Positions 1 through 6,420 of a stretch of DNA of 6,809 nt are shown here, in pieces. The stretch comes from an uncultured Alphaproteobacteria bacterium (GTDB lineage Bacteria; Pseudomonadota; Alphaproteobacteria; Rs-D84): assembly GCA_937901165.1 (NCBI GenBank), contig CALCGS010000119.1, positions 1-6,809 on the forward strand, in the 5' to 3' direction. The notes beneath the pieces were generated by a model. It was not told the DNA's origin. It worked only from the letters and a program-made list of their open reading frames with translations, and did no database searches. Each line of letters opens with the position of its first letter. Position 1 is the stretch's first letter. The translations under genes were made by a program, and so were the position numbers.

Positions 1-636
1 AAATTAATTTCACCTTTTTCAGAATCAAAAACGTATTACTTAAGAAATAAAGAGACTCTTGCAACTCCAACAAACATTTCGTTTAGTGAGGACTTAATAC
101 TATCAATGGACGTTGTTGAGCACGCAGATACTTATTTCTTTGTCATTAATTTGCAAGGAACATATGGTGGAGGCGGATATGCTTTGGTATATAAAAAAGA
201 AAATTACAAAATTCATATAAGAGAATGTAAGCAAGAAGACATCGTTGAAATTGACACCTTTAATGAATTAAAAAAGATTGATGGTGTTGGTGATGTGATG
301 GCACGTGAAATTTTGTCTTTTTTTGCAGATAGTCATAATGCAACAGTCATAGATGAACTATTAAAATACGTCAATATAAATAATGTGTCAGAAACAACTA
401 TGATGGACGGCGTTTTTGCAAATAAAAAGGTTGTTTTAACGGGTGGATTGCAAAAATATACTCGGGATGAGGCACGTGAAATTTTAGAAAAACTGGGGGC
501 ACGCGTTCAATCATCTGTATCACCAAAAACAGATATTGTAATTGCTGGTTCTGACGCGGGCAGTAAATTGGCACGTGCAACAGAATTAGGAATAACTATT
601 TGGAACGAAGAAGATTTTGAAAAAAATATAAAATAA
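1..636 (+). CDS. 5'-partial ORF: unknown N-terminal region joined to the HhH-BRCT tail of DNA ligase LigA
   Basis: The frame is open from base 1 to the TAA at 634-636 (211 visible residues), so the gene probably begins left of the window. An internal ATG at 106 has only a GAGGA 13 bases upstream, a poor start signal. Nucleotides 274-315 encode a helix-hairpin-helix, IDGVGDVMAREIL, which matches the last HhH of NAD+-dependent DNA ligases. It is followed by the ligase-type FFADSHN segment and, from about 412 to 633, a BRCT domain (KKVVLTGGLQKYTRDEAREI, then GAR, SVSPKTDIVIAG, GSKLARATELGI). In a ligase these domains bind DNA. The preceding ~85 residues (nt 1 to about 255) show no ligase feature: no zinc-finger cysteines and none of the earlier HhH motifs. 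The other two forward frames there are closed by stops, so a simple frameshift does not explain it. It could be a real fusion, a rearranged ligA remnant, or an assembly join. The HhH-BRCT identity is secure; the whole-gene function is not. Confidence 0.72.
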   Translation, partial: KLISPFSESKTYYLRNKETLATPTNISFSEDLILSMDVVEHADTYFFVINLQGTYGGGGYALVYKKENYKIHIRECKQEDIVEIDTFNELKKIDGVGDVMAREILSFFADSHNATVIDELLKYVNINNVSETTMMDGVFANKKVVLTGGLQKYTRDEAREILEKLGARVQSSVSPKTDIVIAGSDAGSKLARATELGITIWNEEDFEKNIK

Positions 637-662
637 AAAACCGCCATTACGGCGATTTTTTT
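635..662. terminator. Bidirectional Rho-independent terminator between convergent genes
   Basis: CGCC (642-645) pairs with GGCG (651-654) around the loop ATTAC. A run of A at 635-640 faces a run of T at 656-661, so the transcript from either strand carries a hairpin followed by U residues. It starts inside the stop codon of the plus-strand HhH-BRCT gene and reaches the stop codon of the minus-strand acetate kinase at 661-663, so it probably ends both. The GC core is only four pairs, with a C-A mismatch before the A/T extension. Confidence 0.75.
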
Positions 663-1863
663 ATTTTACTTTTTGTAATCGTTTCATCAATGCTTTATTC
701 AAAACAGGTAAAGATGGTTGTTTTGATTTGATAATTGTTGCGGTATCATTTGCGATTACAAATTCTTCATTTGTTGGGATTCGTAAAACTTGAACAGAAC
801 TGTTTTTATTGCTTATTTTATTTGGTGTATCACCACGTACAGAATTTTGTTTTTTATCCAAACGAATTCCAAAATTTTTGAATTTATTACAAATATCCTC
901 ACGCAAAGGTGCGGAATTTTCACCGCCACCACCGGTAAATATAATCGCATCAATTTTATAGTCCAATAACATCATATATGACGCGATATATTCAGCGATT
1001 TGTTTGGTTACTGTATCCCAAACTAATTTTGCTTTTTCATTTTCTTTGTATCCTTGTTCTATAACATAGAAATCAGATGTACCCGCCAATCCTTGTATCC
1101 CAGAATTTTTATTTATCATATTTTTAGCCTGGTCCACAGACATATTTTCTTTTTCCATTAAATAGAAAATAACCATTGGGTCAATATCGCCAGTTCTTGT
1201 TCCCATCAAAGGTCCACCATTTGGCATAAATCCCATAGAATTGTTTATACTTTGTCCGTTCTTTATTGCAGTAATAGAAGTCCCAGAACCAATATGACAT
1301 ACAATTAAATTGCATTGATTTGGATTTTTGTTCAGCATATTTGCGGCACTTGCCACAACAAAACGTACAGATGTTCCATGAAAACCAAATTTTCTAATTC
1401 CGTATTTTTCTGACAAATCATAAGGAATTGCATAAGTATAATTTATCTGTGGAATTGTTTGATGAAATGCCGTATCAAAAGCCGCAGCATGAATTGCATT
1501 TGGAAATATTTCTTGGGCTTTATTTATACTCTGTAATGCTGGTTTATTATGCAAAGGCGCAATATCAGACATTTCATCAATCGCATTTTTAACATCGTCA
1601 TTTATTTTTACAGATGATTTGAATTTTTCACCACCCAACACGACGCGATGTCCAACACCGATAATTTTATCCGCATATTGTTGAATATTATTATTCATTT
1701 GTTCAAATGCATGCGAATGGTTTTGTGTTTTTGATCCTGGTACACCAATATTTTTTATATTTTCACCAACCAGTGGTTTTAACGTAATCATAGAATTGTC
1801 ATACACACCATATTTCAAAGATGAAGAACCGACATTTAAAACCAATAAATATTCTTCTTTCAT
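661..1863 (-). CDS. ackA: Acetate kinase, divergent second copy (400 aa)
   Basis: ASKHA-fold kinase expected to catalyse acetyl phosphate + ADP = acetate + ATP in the cytoplasm. At 400 residues it has the family's normal length. Visible motifs are LNVGSSSLKY (Asn10), GHRVVLGGE (Arg73), APLHN (His105), FDTAFH (Asp130), GFHGTS (His162), CHIGSG (His190), GTRTGDIDP (Arg223) and PTNEE (Glu366-367). These keep the residues equivalent to Asn7, Arg91, His123, Asp148, His180, His208, Arg241 and Glu384 of the Methanosarcina enzyme. Several otherwise conserved spots differ. GFHGTSH reads GFHGTSV (Val166), the usual FTAGxGEN reads FTGGGGEN, and the TPLEG-type segment reads MPNGG. The start at 1863 is chosen because AAAGG lies 7 bases upstream and the protein then begins MKEEYLLVLN. 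An upstream in-frame ATG at 1920 would put the promoter inside the gene. It follows the canonical copy in tandem but has its own promoter. It may be a less active or re-specialised enzyme; acetate kinase family membership is certain, substrate is not. Confidence 0.9.
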   Translation of the reverse strand: MKEEYLLVLNVGSSSLKYGVYDNSMITLKPLVGENIKNIGVPGSKTQNHSHAFEQMNNNIQQYADKIIGVGHRVVLGGEKFKSSVKINDDVKNAIDEMSDIAPLHNKPALQSINKAQEIFPNAIHAAAFDTAFHQTIPQINYTYAIPYDLSEKYGIRKFGFHGTSVRFVVASAANMLNKNPNQCNLIVCHIGSGTSITAIKNGQSINNSMGFMPNGGPLMGTRTGDIDPMVIFYLMEKENMSVDQAKNMINKNSGIQGLAGTSDFYVIEQGYKENEKAKLVWDTVTKQIAEYIASYMMLLDYKIDAIIFTGGGGENSAPLREDICNKFKNFGIRLDKKQNSVRGDTPNKISNKNSSVQVLRIPTNEEFVIANDTATIIKSKQPSLPVLNKALMKRLQKVK

Positions 1864-1891
1864 AAATTTACCTTTATTTTTTTGCTGGAAC

Positions 1892-1920
1892 ATTTTAACA
1901 GGAAAATATAGGCTCTGCAA
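1892..1920 (-). promoter_or_regulatory. Promoter of the divergent acetate kinase gene
   Basis: Read on the minus strand, TTGCAG (1920-1915) is followed by a 17-bp spacer and TAAAAT (1897-1892). The bases TGT directly before the -10 make it an extended -10 promoter. It sits just downstream of the terminator that ends the preceding acetate kinase gene and implies a leader of about 20 bases before the ATG at 1863. The -35 matches the consensus only in TTG. The call rests on spacing, the extended -10 and position. Confidence 0.55.
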
Positions 1921-1930
1921 TATTTTTTAT

Positions 1931-1957
1931 AAAAAAATCCCCCATAAATATGGGGGA
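1931..1957 (-). terminator. Rho-independent terminator after the canonical acetate kinase gene
   Basis: CCCCCAT (1939-1945) and ATGGGGG (1950-1956, with the T at 1951) form a seven-pair stem around a four-base AAAT loop. On the minus strand the stem is followed by ATTTTTTTATA, a good U-tract. It begins about 23 bases past the stop codon of the 1980-3221 gene and separates the two acetate kinase genes into different transcription units. Confidence 0.88.
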
Positions 1958-1979
1958 AAAGCAATATAAATCGACCAAA

Positions 1980-3221
1980 TTATTTTGCAAAAGAATAATC
2001 CATTTTTAAATGGTCTGGATTATAAGTTTTGTTCATAATTGCCAAAGTGTCTTCAACGATTACCAATTCTTCATTTGTAGCAACCATCAAAACTTTGATT
2101 GGACTGTCATCGGTACTGATAACTGCGGCATCAACACCTTTTCTTGCCAATGCTTCTGCGTTTTTCGCAGGGTCTAATCTAATACCCAAACCTTCCAATC
2201 CTTTGCAGAATTGTGAACGTAAATAGTCGTCATTTTCGCCCACACCCGCAGTAAATACGATGGCATCCACATGACCCAATTCAGCCAAGAAAGCACCAAT
2301 ATATTTACGTACACTATGTGCTTCCATTTCAATAGCCAATTTACATTCTGGTTTTGTTTCTTTATTTGCTTCCACATCGCGGCGGTCTGCAAAGCATTCT
2401 GTAATACCCAACAATCCGGAATCTTTGTTCAAATGTTTTTGCATTTGTTCTGGGGTTAAACCCAAACGTTGCATAACATATAAAACGATACCAGAATCCA
2501 AATCGCCTGGTCTGGTACCCATAACCAACCCAGCCACAGGTGTCATTCCCAAAGATGTATCAACTGCAACACCGTTTTTAATAGCGGCCGCAGAAGCCCC
2601 CGAACCAATATGCAAAGTGATTAAATTGCAATCTTTGGCAGGTTTACCCAACAAAGCCGCAGCACGTTTAGAAACATACAAATGTGATGTTCCATGGAAA
2701 CCATATTTACGAACACCCAATTCACGATACCAAGCCGCAGGAACAGCATAACGATATGCGTAATCAGGCATAGTGTTATAAAATGCCGTATCAAATACAG
2801 CAACCTGTGTTGCGTTTGGTAATAATTGTTGTGCGGCTTCTATACCGACCAACGCAGCAGGGTTGTGCAAAGGTGCAATTTGTGATAATTCTTGAATGGC
2901 TTTTTTAACATCGTCATTTATTTCAACAGAAGATTTGAATTTTTCGCCACCTAACACAACGCGATGTCCAACACCGGCAATTTCGTTCATATCAATAGAT
3001 GCATCACGCAACAAAGACATAACAACATCCAATGCCTGGCTATGATTATTCATAGTTGCATCTTTGCGTTGTTTTACACCATCGGGATATTTTTGTGTGA
3101 CAAAAGAATCAGGCAAACCGATTTTTTCGACATTACCACTTACCAATGGTTTTTTTGTTTGTGCATCAAAAACTTGATATTTTAAAGAAGATGAACCGCA
3201 GTTCAAAGCAAGTATATACAT
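1980..3221 (-). CDS. ackA: Acetate kinase, canonical copy (413 aa)
   Basis: Cytoplasmic acetate kinase interconverting acetyl phosphate + ADP and acetate + ATP, normally paired with phosphotransacetylase or phosphoketolase, neither of which is in the window. Motifs in order: ALNCGSSSLKYQ (Asn7), GHRVVLGGEKF (Arg87), APLHN (His119), FDTAFYNTMP (Asp144), YGFHGTSHLYVS (His176 and His180), LHIGSGAS (His204), MGTRPGD (Arg237), VFTAGVGEN (324-330 region) and ATNEELVI (Glu384-385). All catalytic positions known from the family are present, so activity is likely. Two unusual features are shared with the tandem copy: VVLGGE where VVHGGE is usual, and HIGSG where HLGNG is usual. Length is a little above the common ~400 residues because of the C-terminal tail NPDHLKMDYSFAK. 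The start is supported by AAAGGA six bases before the ATG. The gene lies 53 bp after the tail-fibre-like gene with no terminator between, so read-through from it is possible besides its own promoter. Confidence 0.96.
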   Translation of the reverse strand: MYILALNCGSSSLKYQVFDAQTKKPLVSGNVEKIGLPDSFVTQKYPDGVKQRKDATMNNHSQALDVVMSLLRDASIDMNEIAGVGHRVVLGGEKFKSSVEINDDVKKAIQELSQIAPLHNPAALVGIEAAQQLLPNATQVAVFDTAFYNTMPDYAYRYAVPAAWYRELGVRKYGFHGTSHLYVSKRAAALLGKPAKDCNLITLHIGSGASAAAIKNGVAVDTSLGMTPVAGLVMGTRPGDLDSGIVLYVMQRLGLTPEQMQKHLNKDSGLLGITECFADRRDVEANKETKPECKLAIEMEAHSVRKYIGAFLAELGHVDAIVFTAGVGENDDYLRSQFCKGLEGLGIRLDPAKNAEALARKGVDAAVISTDDSPIKVLMVATNEELVIVEDTLAIMNKTYNPDHLKMDYSFAK

Positions 3222-3250
3222 TTATAATCCTTTCTTTTACAGACGGCTTT

Positions 3251-3278
3251 AGTTTAGCAAAATAAATTTAATTTTCAA
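3251..3278 (-). promoter_or_regulatory. Promoter of the canonical acetate kinase gene
   Basis: On the minus strand TTGAAA (3278-3273; five of six consensus bases) is followed by 16 bp and TAAACT (3256-3251), with TGC just before the -10 (extended -10 form). The -35 overlaps the TGA stop codon (3277-3275) of the preceding tail-fibre-like gene. The predicted leader is about 20-25 bases and contains the AAAGGA ribosome site. Confidence 0.6.
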
Positions 3279-3826
3279 CAACAAACACGGAATTTTATTT
3301 TCCAACAAGAATTGTCAATATCTGTCAAGAATCCTGTGGTTTTATTTGGTACGCAAATATTTTTATGTCCCAAAATAATCCTTAAATGTAATCCATTGTG
3401 GTCAATAAAACGATATAAATTAGTTGATTTACCATCTTGAACAGAAAAACAATGTACGATATCGCCAATATTATAATCTGCATCACTTGATTGACATACC
3501 AAAAACGCTTCGCAAAAATATGGCATAATATTTGTGTTAAATAAAGCCTCTATAAACACACAATCAGATATAGTGTATTCGGAACTGGTTAAAATGGTAA
3601 AAGGTGCTGGTACAAATTGTGGGATTTTTGATTCCCAAAAATCATCACTGACATTATTTATATCAAATTGATTGTCTGTGCGTGCCAATGCAAAACCGCC
3701 CAATGTTGCACCGTCGTGAACACGCAGTGTTTTGGCATCTGTATCAAAAGTTATTTCACCGGCAAGTCCGGTAAAATTATTATTATCTGCGGTTGTTCCG
3801 CGTCTTAGTTGTAAAACACGTGTCAT
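3275..3826 (-). CDS. Phage tail-fibre-like protein with Mtd-type N-terminal domain (183 aa)
   Basis: Residues 1-50 (MTRVLQLRRGTTADN, then GEITFDTDAKTLRVHDG, GGFALAR) closely follow the N-terminal domain of the Bordetella phage BPP-1 major tropism determinant and related tail fibres: basic strand, RRGTTA, FTG, GEI..DT, VHDG and GGF in order. In phages this small beta domain helps form the trimeric fibre. Residues about 100-183 (EAFLVCQSSDADYNIGDIVH, then NKTTGFLT, SCWKIKFRVCC) recall a recurring C-terminal domain of phage tail and receptor-binding proteins with a 'YxxGD ... NKTT ... W.xxVRA' pattern; this second match is from memory and less secure. Six of its cysteines lie after residue 100 and it ends in CC. 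No signal peptide is seen. The ATG at 3826 is chosen over one at 3862 because AAAGGAG lies five bases upstream and the longer form would start inside a hairpin. No other virion gene is nearby, so it may be a prophage relic, a domesticated adhesin or a receptor-binding part used with a tail encoded elsewhere. Confidence 0.8.
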   Translation of the reverse strand: MTRVLQLRRGTTADNNNFTGLAGEITFDTDAKTLRVHDGATLGGFALARTDNQFDINNVSDDFWESKIPQFVPAPFTILTSSEYTISDCVFIEALFNTNIMPYFCEAFLVCQSSDADYNIGDIVHCFSVQDGKSTNLYRFIDHNGLHLRIILGHKNICVPNKTTGFLTDIDNSCWKIKFRVCC

Positions 3827-3842
3827 AATTTCTCCTTTGTTA

Positions 3843-3880
3843 TAAAAAAAAGACATACCCAATTGGATATGTCTTTGTTG
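3843..3880 (-). terminator. Hairpin plus U-tract between the 823-aa gene and the tail-fibre-like gene
   Basis: AAAGACATA (3849-3857) pairs perfectly with TATGTCTTT (3868-3876). Two further C-G pairs close an AATT tetraloop. On the minus strand the stem runs into TTTTTTTATA, so it fits a Rho-independent terminator 36 bases after the stop of the 3912-6383 gene. The stem is AT-rich and so of moderate strength. A promoter reads into it from 3915-3887, so it would also form at the 5' end of the tail-fibre mRNA, just before the ribosome site. It may act as an attenuator or a 5' stabilising hairpin instead of, or besides, a terminator. Confidence 0.72.
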
Positions 3881-3886
3881 AACTTT

Positions 3887-3915
3887 ATTATATCATAATT
3901 TATGCAAAAAATCAA
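3887..3915 (-). promoter_or_regulatory. Promoter of the tail-fibre-like gene
   Basis: On the minus strand TTGATT (3915-3910), a 17-bp spacer, then a perfect TATAAT (3892-3887). The -35 overlaps the TGA stop codon (3914-3912) of the 823-residue gene. Transcription would begin near 3880, immediately upstream of the hairpin at 3849-3876. The arrangement nearly copies the promoter of the 823-residue gene. Confidence 0.65.
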
Positions 3916-6383
3916 GCCGCCAAACCATGAGAGTTTATATAGTTTTGTAACAGGTTCATTTTATTCTTATCAAACCTTTTCTGGGCATTTTTTGCACGAC
4001 CAAAGAAACTGACATTTTTACCTGTTTGCAAGAAATTCCAATAATTTTCCAGTTCGATAATTCTGTTTTGGTGTTCTTGGTCCCAGTTTGCCATGGCTAT
4101 ATTTCTGTCATTGATAGATTTATTTAATTCGGCTATTTCATCGTTGGCATTTTTAAATTCTGCGAGTTTTGTTCTTATCTCGTTTTCGTTTTGCTCTGCT
4201 TTTTCGTATGTGTCATGTGCATTAATATTTACTTGGTCACTGTTATATATTTGTGCATCCTGGTATTTTTGCATTTCATCAGGGTCATTCAAGGAATTAT
4301 TAATTTGTTGTTTTTCAGTTTGTTTGCCGTGAATAAAATCATCCAATTGTTGAATTTTATATTGTGTTTCTGCTTGCTCTTCTGGGGTCATAGCATTACG
4401 GCTAAATGGATTGCTTAATGTTGACTCTAACGAAGTTTTCTCATTTGTAGCAGTTTGTATATCGTTATCAATTTGTTGTATTTTATTTTGTTTATTTGTA
4501 TATTCGTGAATAATATTTTTATTATCATTAAAGGTATCATAGGATTGTTTGTTTTGTTCCTTTATTGTTTTCCAGTTCTCTTTCTCTCTTTCCTTTGATG
4601 CTTTAGTGTACTCAGAATAACCTGCCGCCTGTAATGTGTTTAATTTATTTTGATTGTCGTTTATTCTTCTATTTGCCTCTGCATCCGCCAAATTTTTTCC
4701 TGCCATATCGCTGTTTTTTTGATTGGTTAAGCGATTTTTTTCTTTATTAAACGCATCTGCTAATCGACCACCTTTGTGATTGTCCTTGTTTTTTATTTTT
4801 CTATTGGACAATGCTATTTTATTACCAACGGTAGTAACAGCATAACCGGTCAGTAAAAATGCGGTTTTAACACTTTTATCGAATGCGGTTGTCACAAATT
4901 TTACACCTTCATCTTTATTCCAAGATAACCCAGAATCAGAAAATAGGGTAAAATCTTCTTTTTTCAAAGCATCCATAATTTTACTGGTCATTGCACCATA
5001 TTTCATAGCGGTCATGATTTCCATGGCTGTTTTTGCTTTTTTCATATTATCTTCTATTGATGCATTACCACTTTGTGGATTGACGGCGGCCAATATGATT
5101 TCATCAACAATCGCCTTCATTTGCTTGCCATTTTTCCAAGCACCTGCAAATGCATTTGGCATAGAATCTTTTAACGGGGTTATAGTTTTAACAAACCAAT
5201 CAAAATGTTCTTTGGTATGTCCATCTTCAATTTTATCTTTTATTTTATCGGCATTTTCTAAAACTTTACCCAACCCATCGGATGGTTTGATTTTGTTTTT
5301 ATCAATGGCATTAAATATCTTTTTAGATTCCGCACCAAAGAATAACTTATTACCGCGTAATTGTTCATATTTTTTAAAGCAATTTGAATAAGTATCTGAT
5401 TTCCATTTTTCTATTTGTTGATATAAATTTAATTCGTCATTTTTCTTTTCTGGAACAAAATCATAAGATGATTTATCGTTCCATTTTATTTTTTCTTTGG
5501 CATCATTCAAAGATGAAGAAATTTTGCTGTTATCGTATTTTTGAAATTCTTCAAACGCTTTTTCATTACTATATAATTCTTTTAATAATTCTTCTGCCGT
5601 ACCATTTTTGAAATTGTTAAATTTGTTTGAATAACCGGCATCTTTACCAGAAAAAGCATCCTCAGCAATAACTGTATCTAAGTCGCCTTTAATACTTGTT
5701 AAAGCCTGATATTCTGTTGAGCTGGTGTCCAGTCCAGATCCCCATTGTACAGCACTAGCCAAACAATCGGCAACTTTTATGATTTTTTGTTGTACTTTAT
5801 AGTCAGAATTATATTTTTCCGCACTTACATCGGATAAAAACTTGTTAAATTCACTTTGGTTTGGAAAAAGATTTTCATCACCTTTATCATTTTTTAAATT
5901 TTTTAACAAGTATTTTGCAATATCAGGCTGCTGGTGTATGACGTCTACAATATTAACTATTGCGTTTTTGCAGTCTTGCGTTGCTGTTTGAATATTAAAC
6001 GATGCCGACGGCGACGGACCAAAATATTTATCCAAAAAATCAACAGCATCTTGATTTTTATCTTTGAAACTATTTTTTGATGAAGACATCCTCATAAATG
6101 CTTTTTGGAAATAATCATATAATTTTTCTATTTGCTCATCTTCCATATCATTTTGTACGGATAGCAAATCATTTCGTTCATACCCACCATCGGGGGCTTT
6201 TACCAAATTTCCATTTATATCGTGTTTCAGAAAATCACGCACCCAGTTTACTTGGTTTTGGGTAAGTGTGTTATTTTTTACAAAATCATCAAACTTGGCA
6301 CGTACACCAACAGGCATTTGGTTAAAATGGTATTGATTAAAAAACTTTTTTAAAAAATCATTTGCTTTAACTTTATCTGCCAT
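3912..6383 (-). CDS. Large coiled-coil protein of unknown function (823 aa)
   Basis: I do not recognise this protein. It is rich in Asn, Lys, Asp and Gln, has only three cysteines (138, 207, 335) and has no signal peptide. Residues 1-310 look like packed helices with several 'FF' and 'YF' aromatic pairs (for example NDFLKKFFNQYHF at 8-20). Residues about 440-475 form a Met/Ala-rich helix. Residues about 495-525 hold the only hydrophobic stretch (TAFLLTGYAVTTVG), which could be a weak membrane segment or a buried helix. Residues about 540-785 are long, polar and heptad-like, typical of coiled coil, with a break at NPFSRNAMTPEE (658-669). A short motif occurs twice: GNKLFFGAESKKIFNAIDKNK (344-364) and FFGRAKNAQKRFDKNK (793-808). 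The start at 6383 has AAGGAG six bases upstream and a consensus promoter. Its neighbour is a tail-fibre-like gene, which makes a virion-structural or surface role conceivable. A secreted effector or cytoskeletal role is equally unproven. Confidence 0.85.
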   Translation of the reverse strand: MADKVKANDFLKKFFNQYHFNQMPVGVRAKFDDFVKNNTLTQNQVNWVRDFLKHDINGNLVKAPDGGYERNDLLSVQNDMEDEQIEKLYDYFQKAFMRMSSSKNSFKDKNQDAVDFLDKYFGPSPSASFNIQTATQDCKNAIVNIVDVIHQQPDIAKYLLKNLKNDKGDENLFPNQSEFNKFLSDVSAEKYNSDYKVQQKIIKVADCLASAVQWGSGLDTSSTEYQALTSIKGDLDTVIAEDAFSGKDAGYSNKFNNFKNGTAEELLKELYSNEKAFEEFQKYDNSKISSSLNDAKEKIKWNDKSSYDFVPEKKNDELNLYQQIEKWKSDTYSNCFKKYEQLRGNKLFFGAESKKIFNAIDKNKIKPSDGLGKVLENADKIKDKIEDGHTKEHFDWFVKTITPLKDSMPNAFAGAWKNGKQMKAIVDEIILAAVNPQSGNASIEDNMKKAKTAMEIMTAMKYGAMTSKIMDALKKEDFTLFSDSGLSWNKDEGVKFVTTAFDKSVKTAFLLTGYAVTTVGNKIALSNRKIKNKDNHKGGRLADAFNKEKNRLTNQKNSDMAGKNLADAEANRRINDNQNKLNTLQAAGYSEYTKASKEREKENWKTIKEQNKQSYDTFNDNKNIIHEYTNKQNKIQQIDNDIQTATNEKTSLESTLSNPFSRNAMTPEEQAETQYKIQQLDDFIHGKQTEKQQINNSLNDPDEMQKYQDAQIYNSDQVNINAHDTYEKAEQNENEIRTKLAEFKNANDEIAELNKSINDRNIAMANWDQEHQNRIIELENYWNFLQTGKNVSFFGRAKNAQKRFDKNKMNLLQNYINSHGLAA

Positions 6384-6420
6384 AACACACTCCTTTTGCT
6401 TGTATCCCCATCACATTTAC

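Noticed and set aside
1864..1920. N-terminal extension of the divergent acetate kinase starting at the ATG at 1920
   Set aside because: The extension MQSLYFPVKMFQQKNKGKF is not acetate-kinase-like, covers the promoter, and the ATG at 1863 has AAAGG at the right distance.
2425..2751. Plus-strand open frame of 108 codons
   Set aside because: It is antisense to the canonical acetate kinase gene, whose motifs run through the whole interval.
3275..3826. Diversity-generating retroelement target, suggested by similarity to the phage tropism determinant
   Set aside because: Only the N-terminal domain matches. There is no C-type lectin variable region, no template repeat elsewhere in the window and no reverse transcriptase.
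3827..3862. N-terminal extension of the tail-fibre-like protein starting at 3862
   Set aside because: It would start inside the hairpin loop, and the ATG at 3826 has a strong AAAGGAG and begins exactly where the Mtd-type domain begins.
5014..5391. Plus-strand open frame of 125 codons
   Set aside because: It is antisense to the 823-residue gene, without a ribosome site or recognisable domain; its hydrophobic look is the usual result of reading Lys/Asn/Asp codons in reverse.
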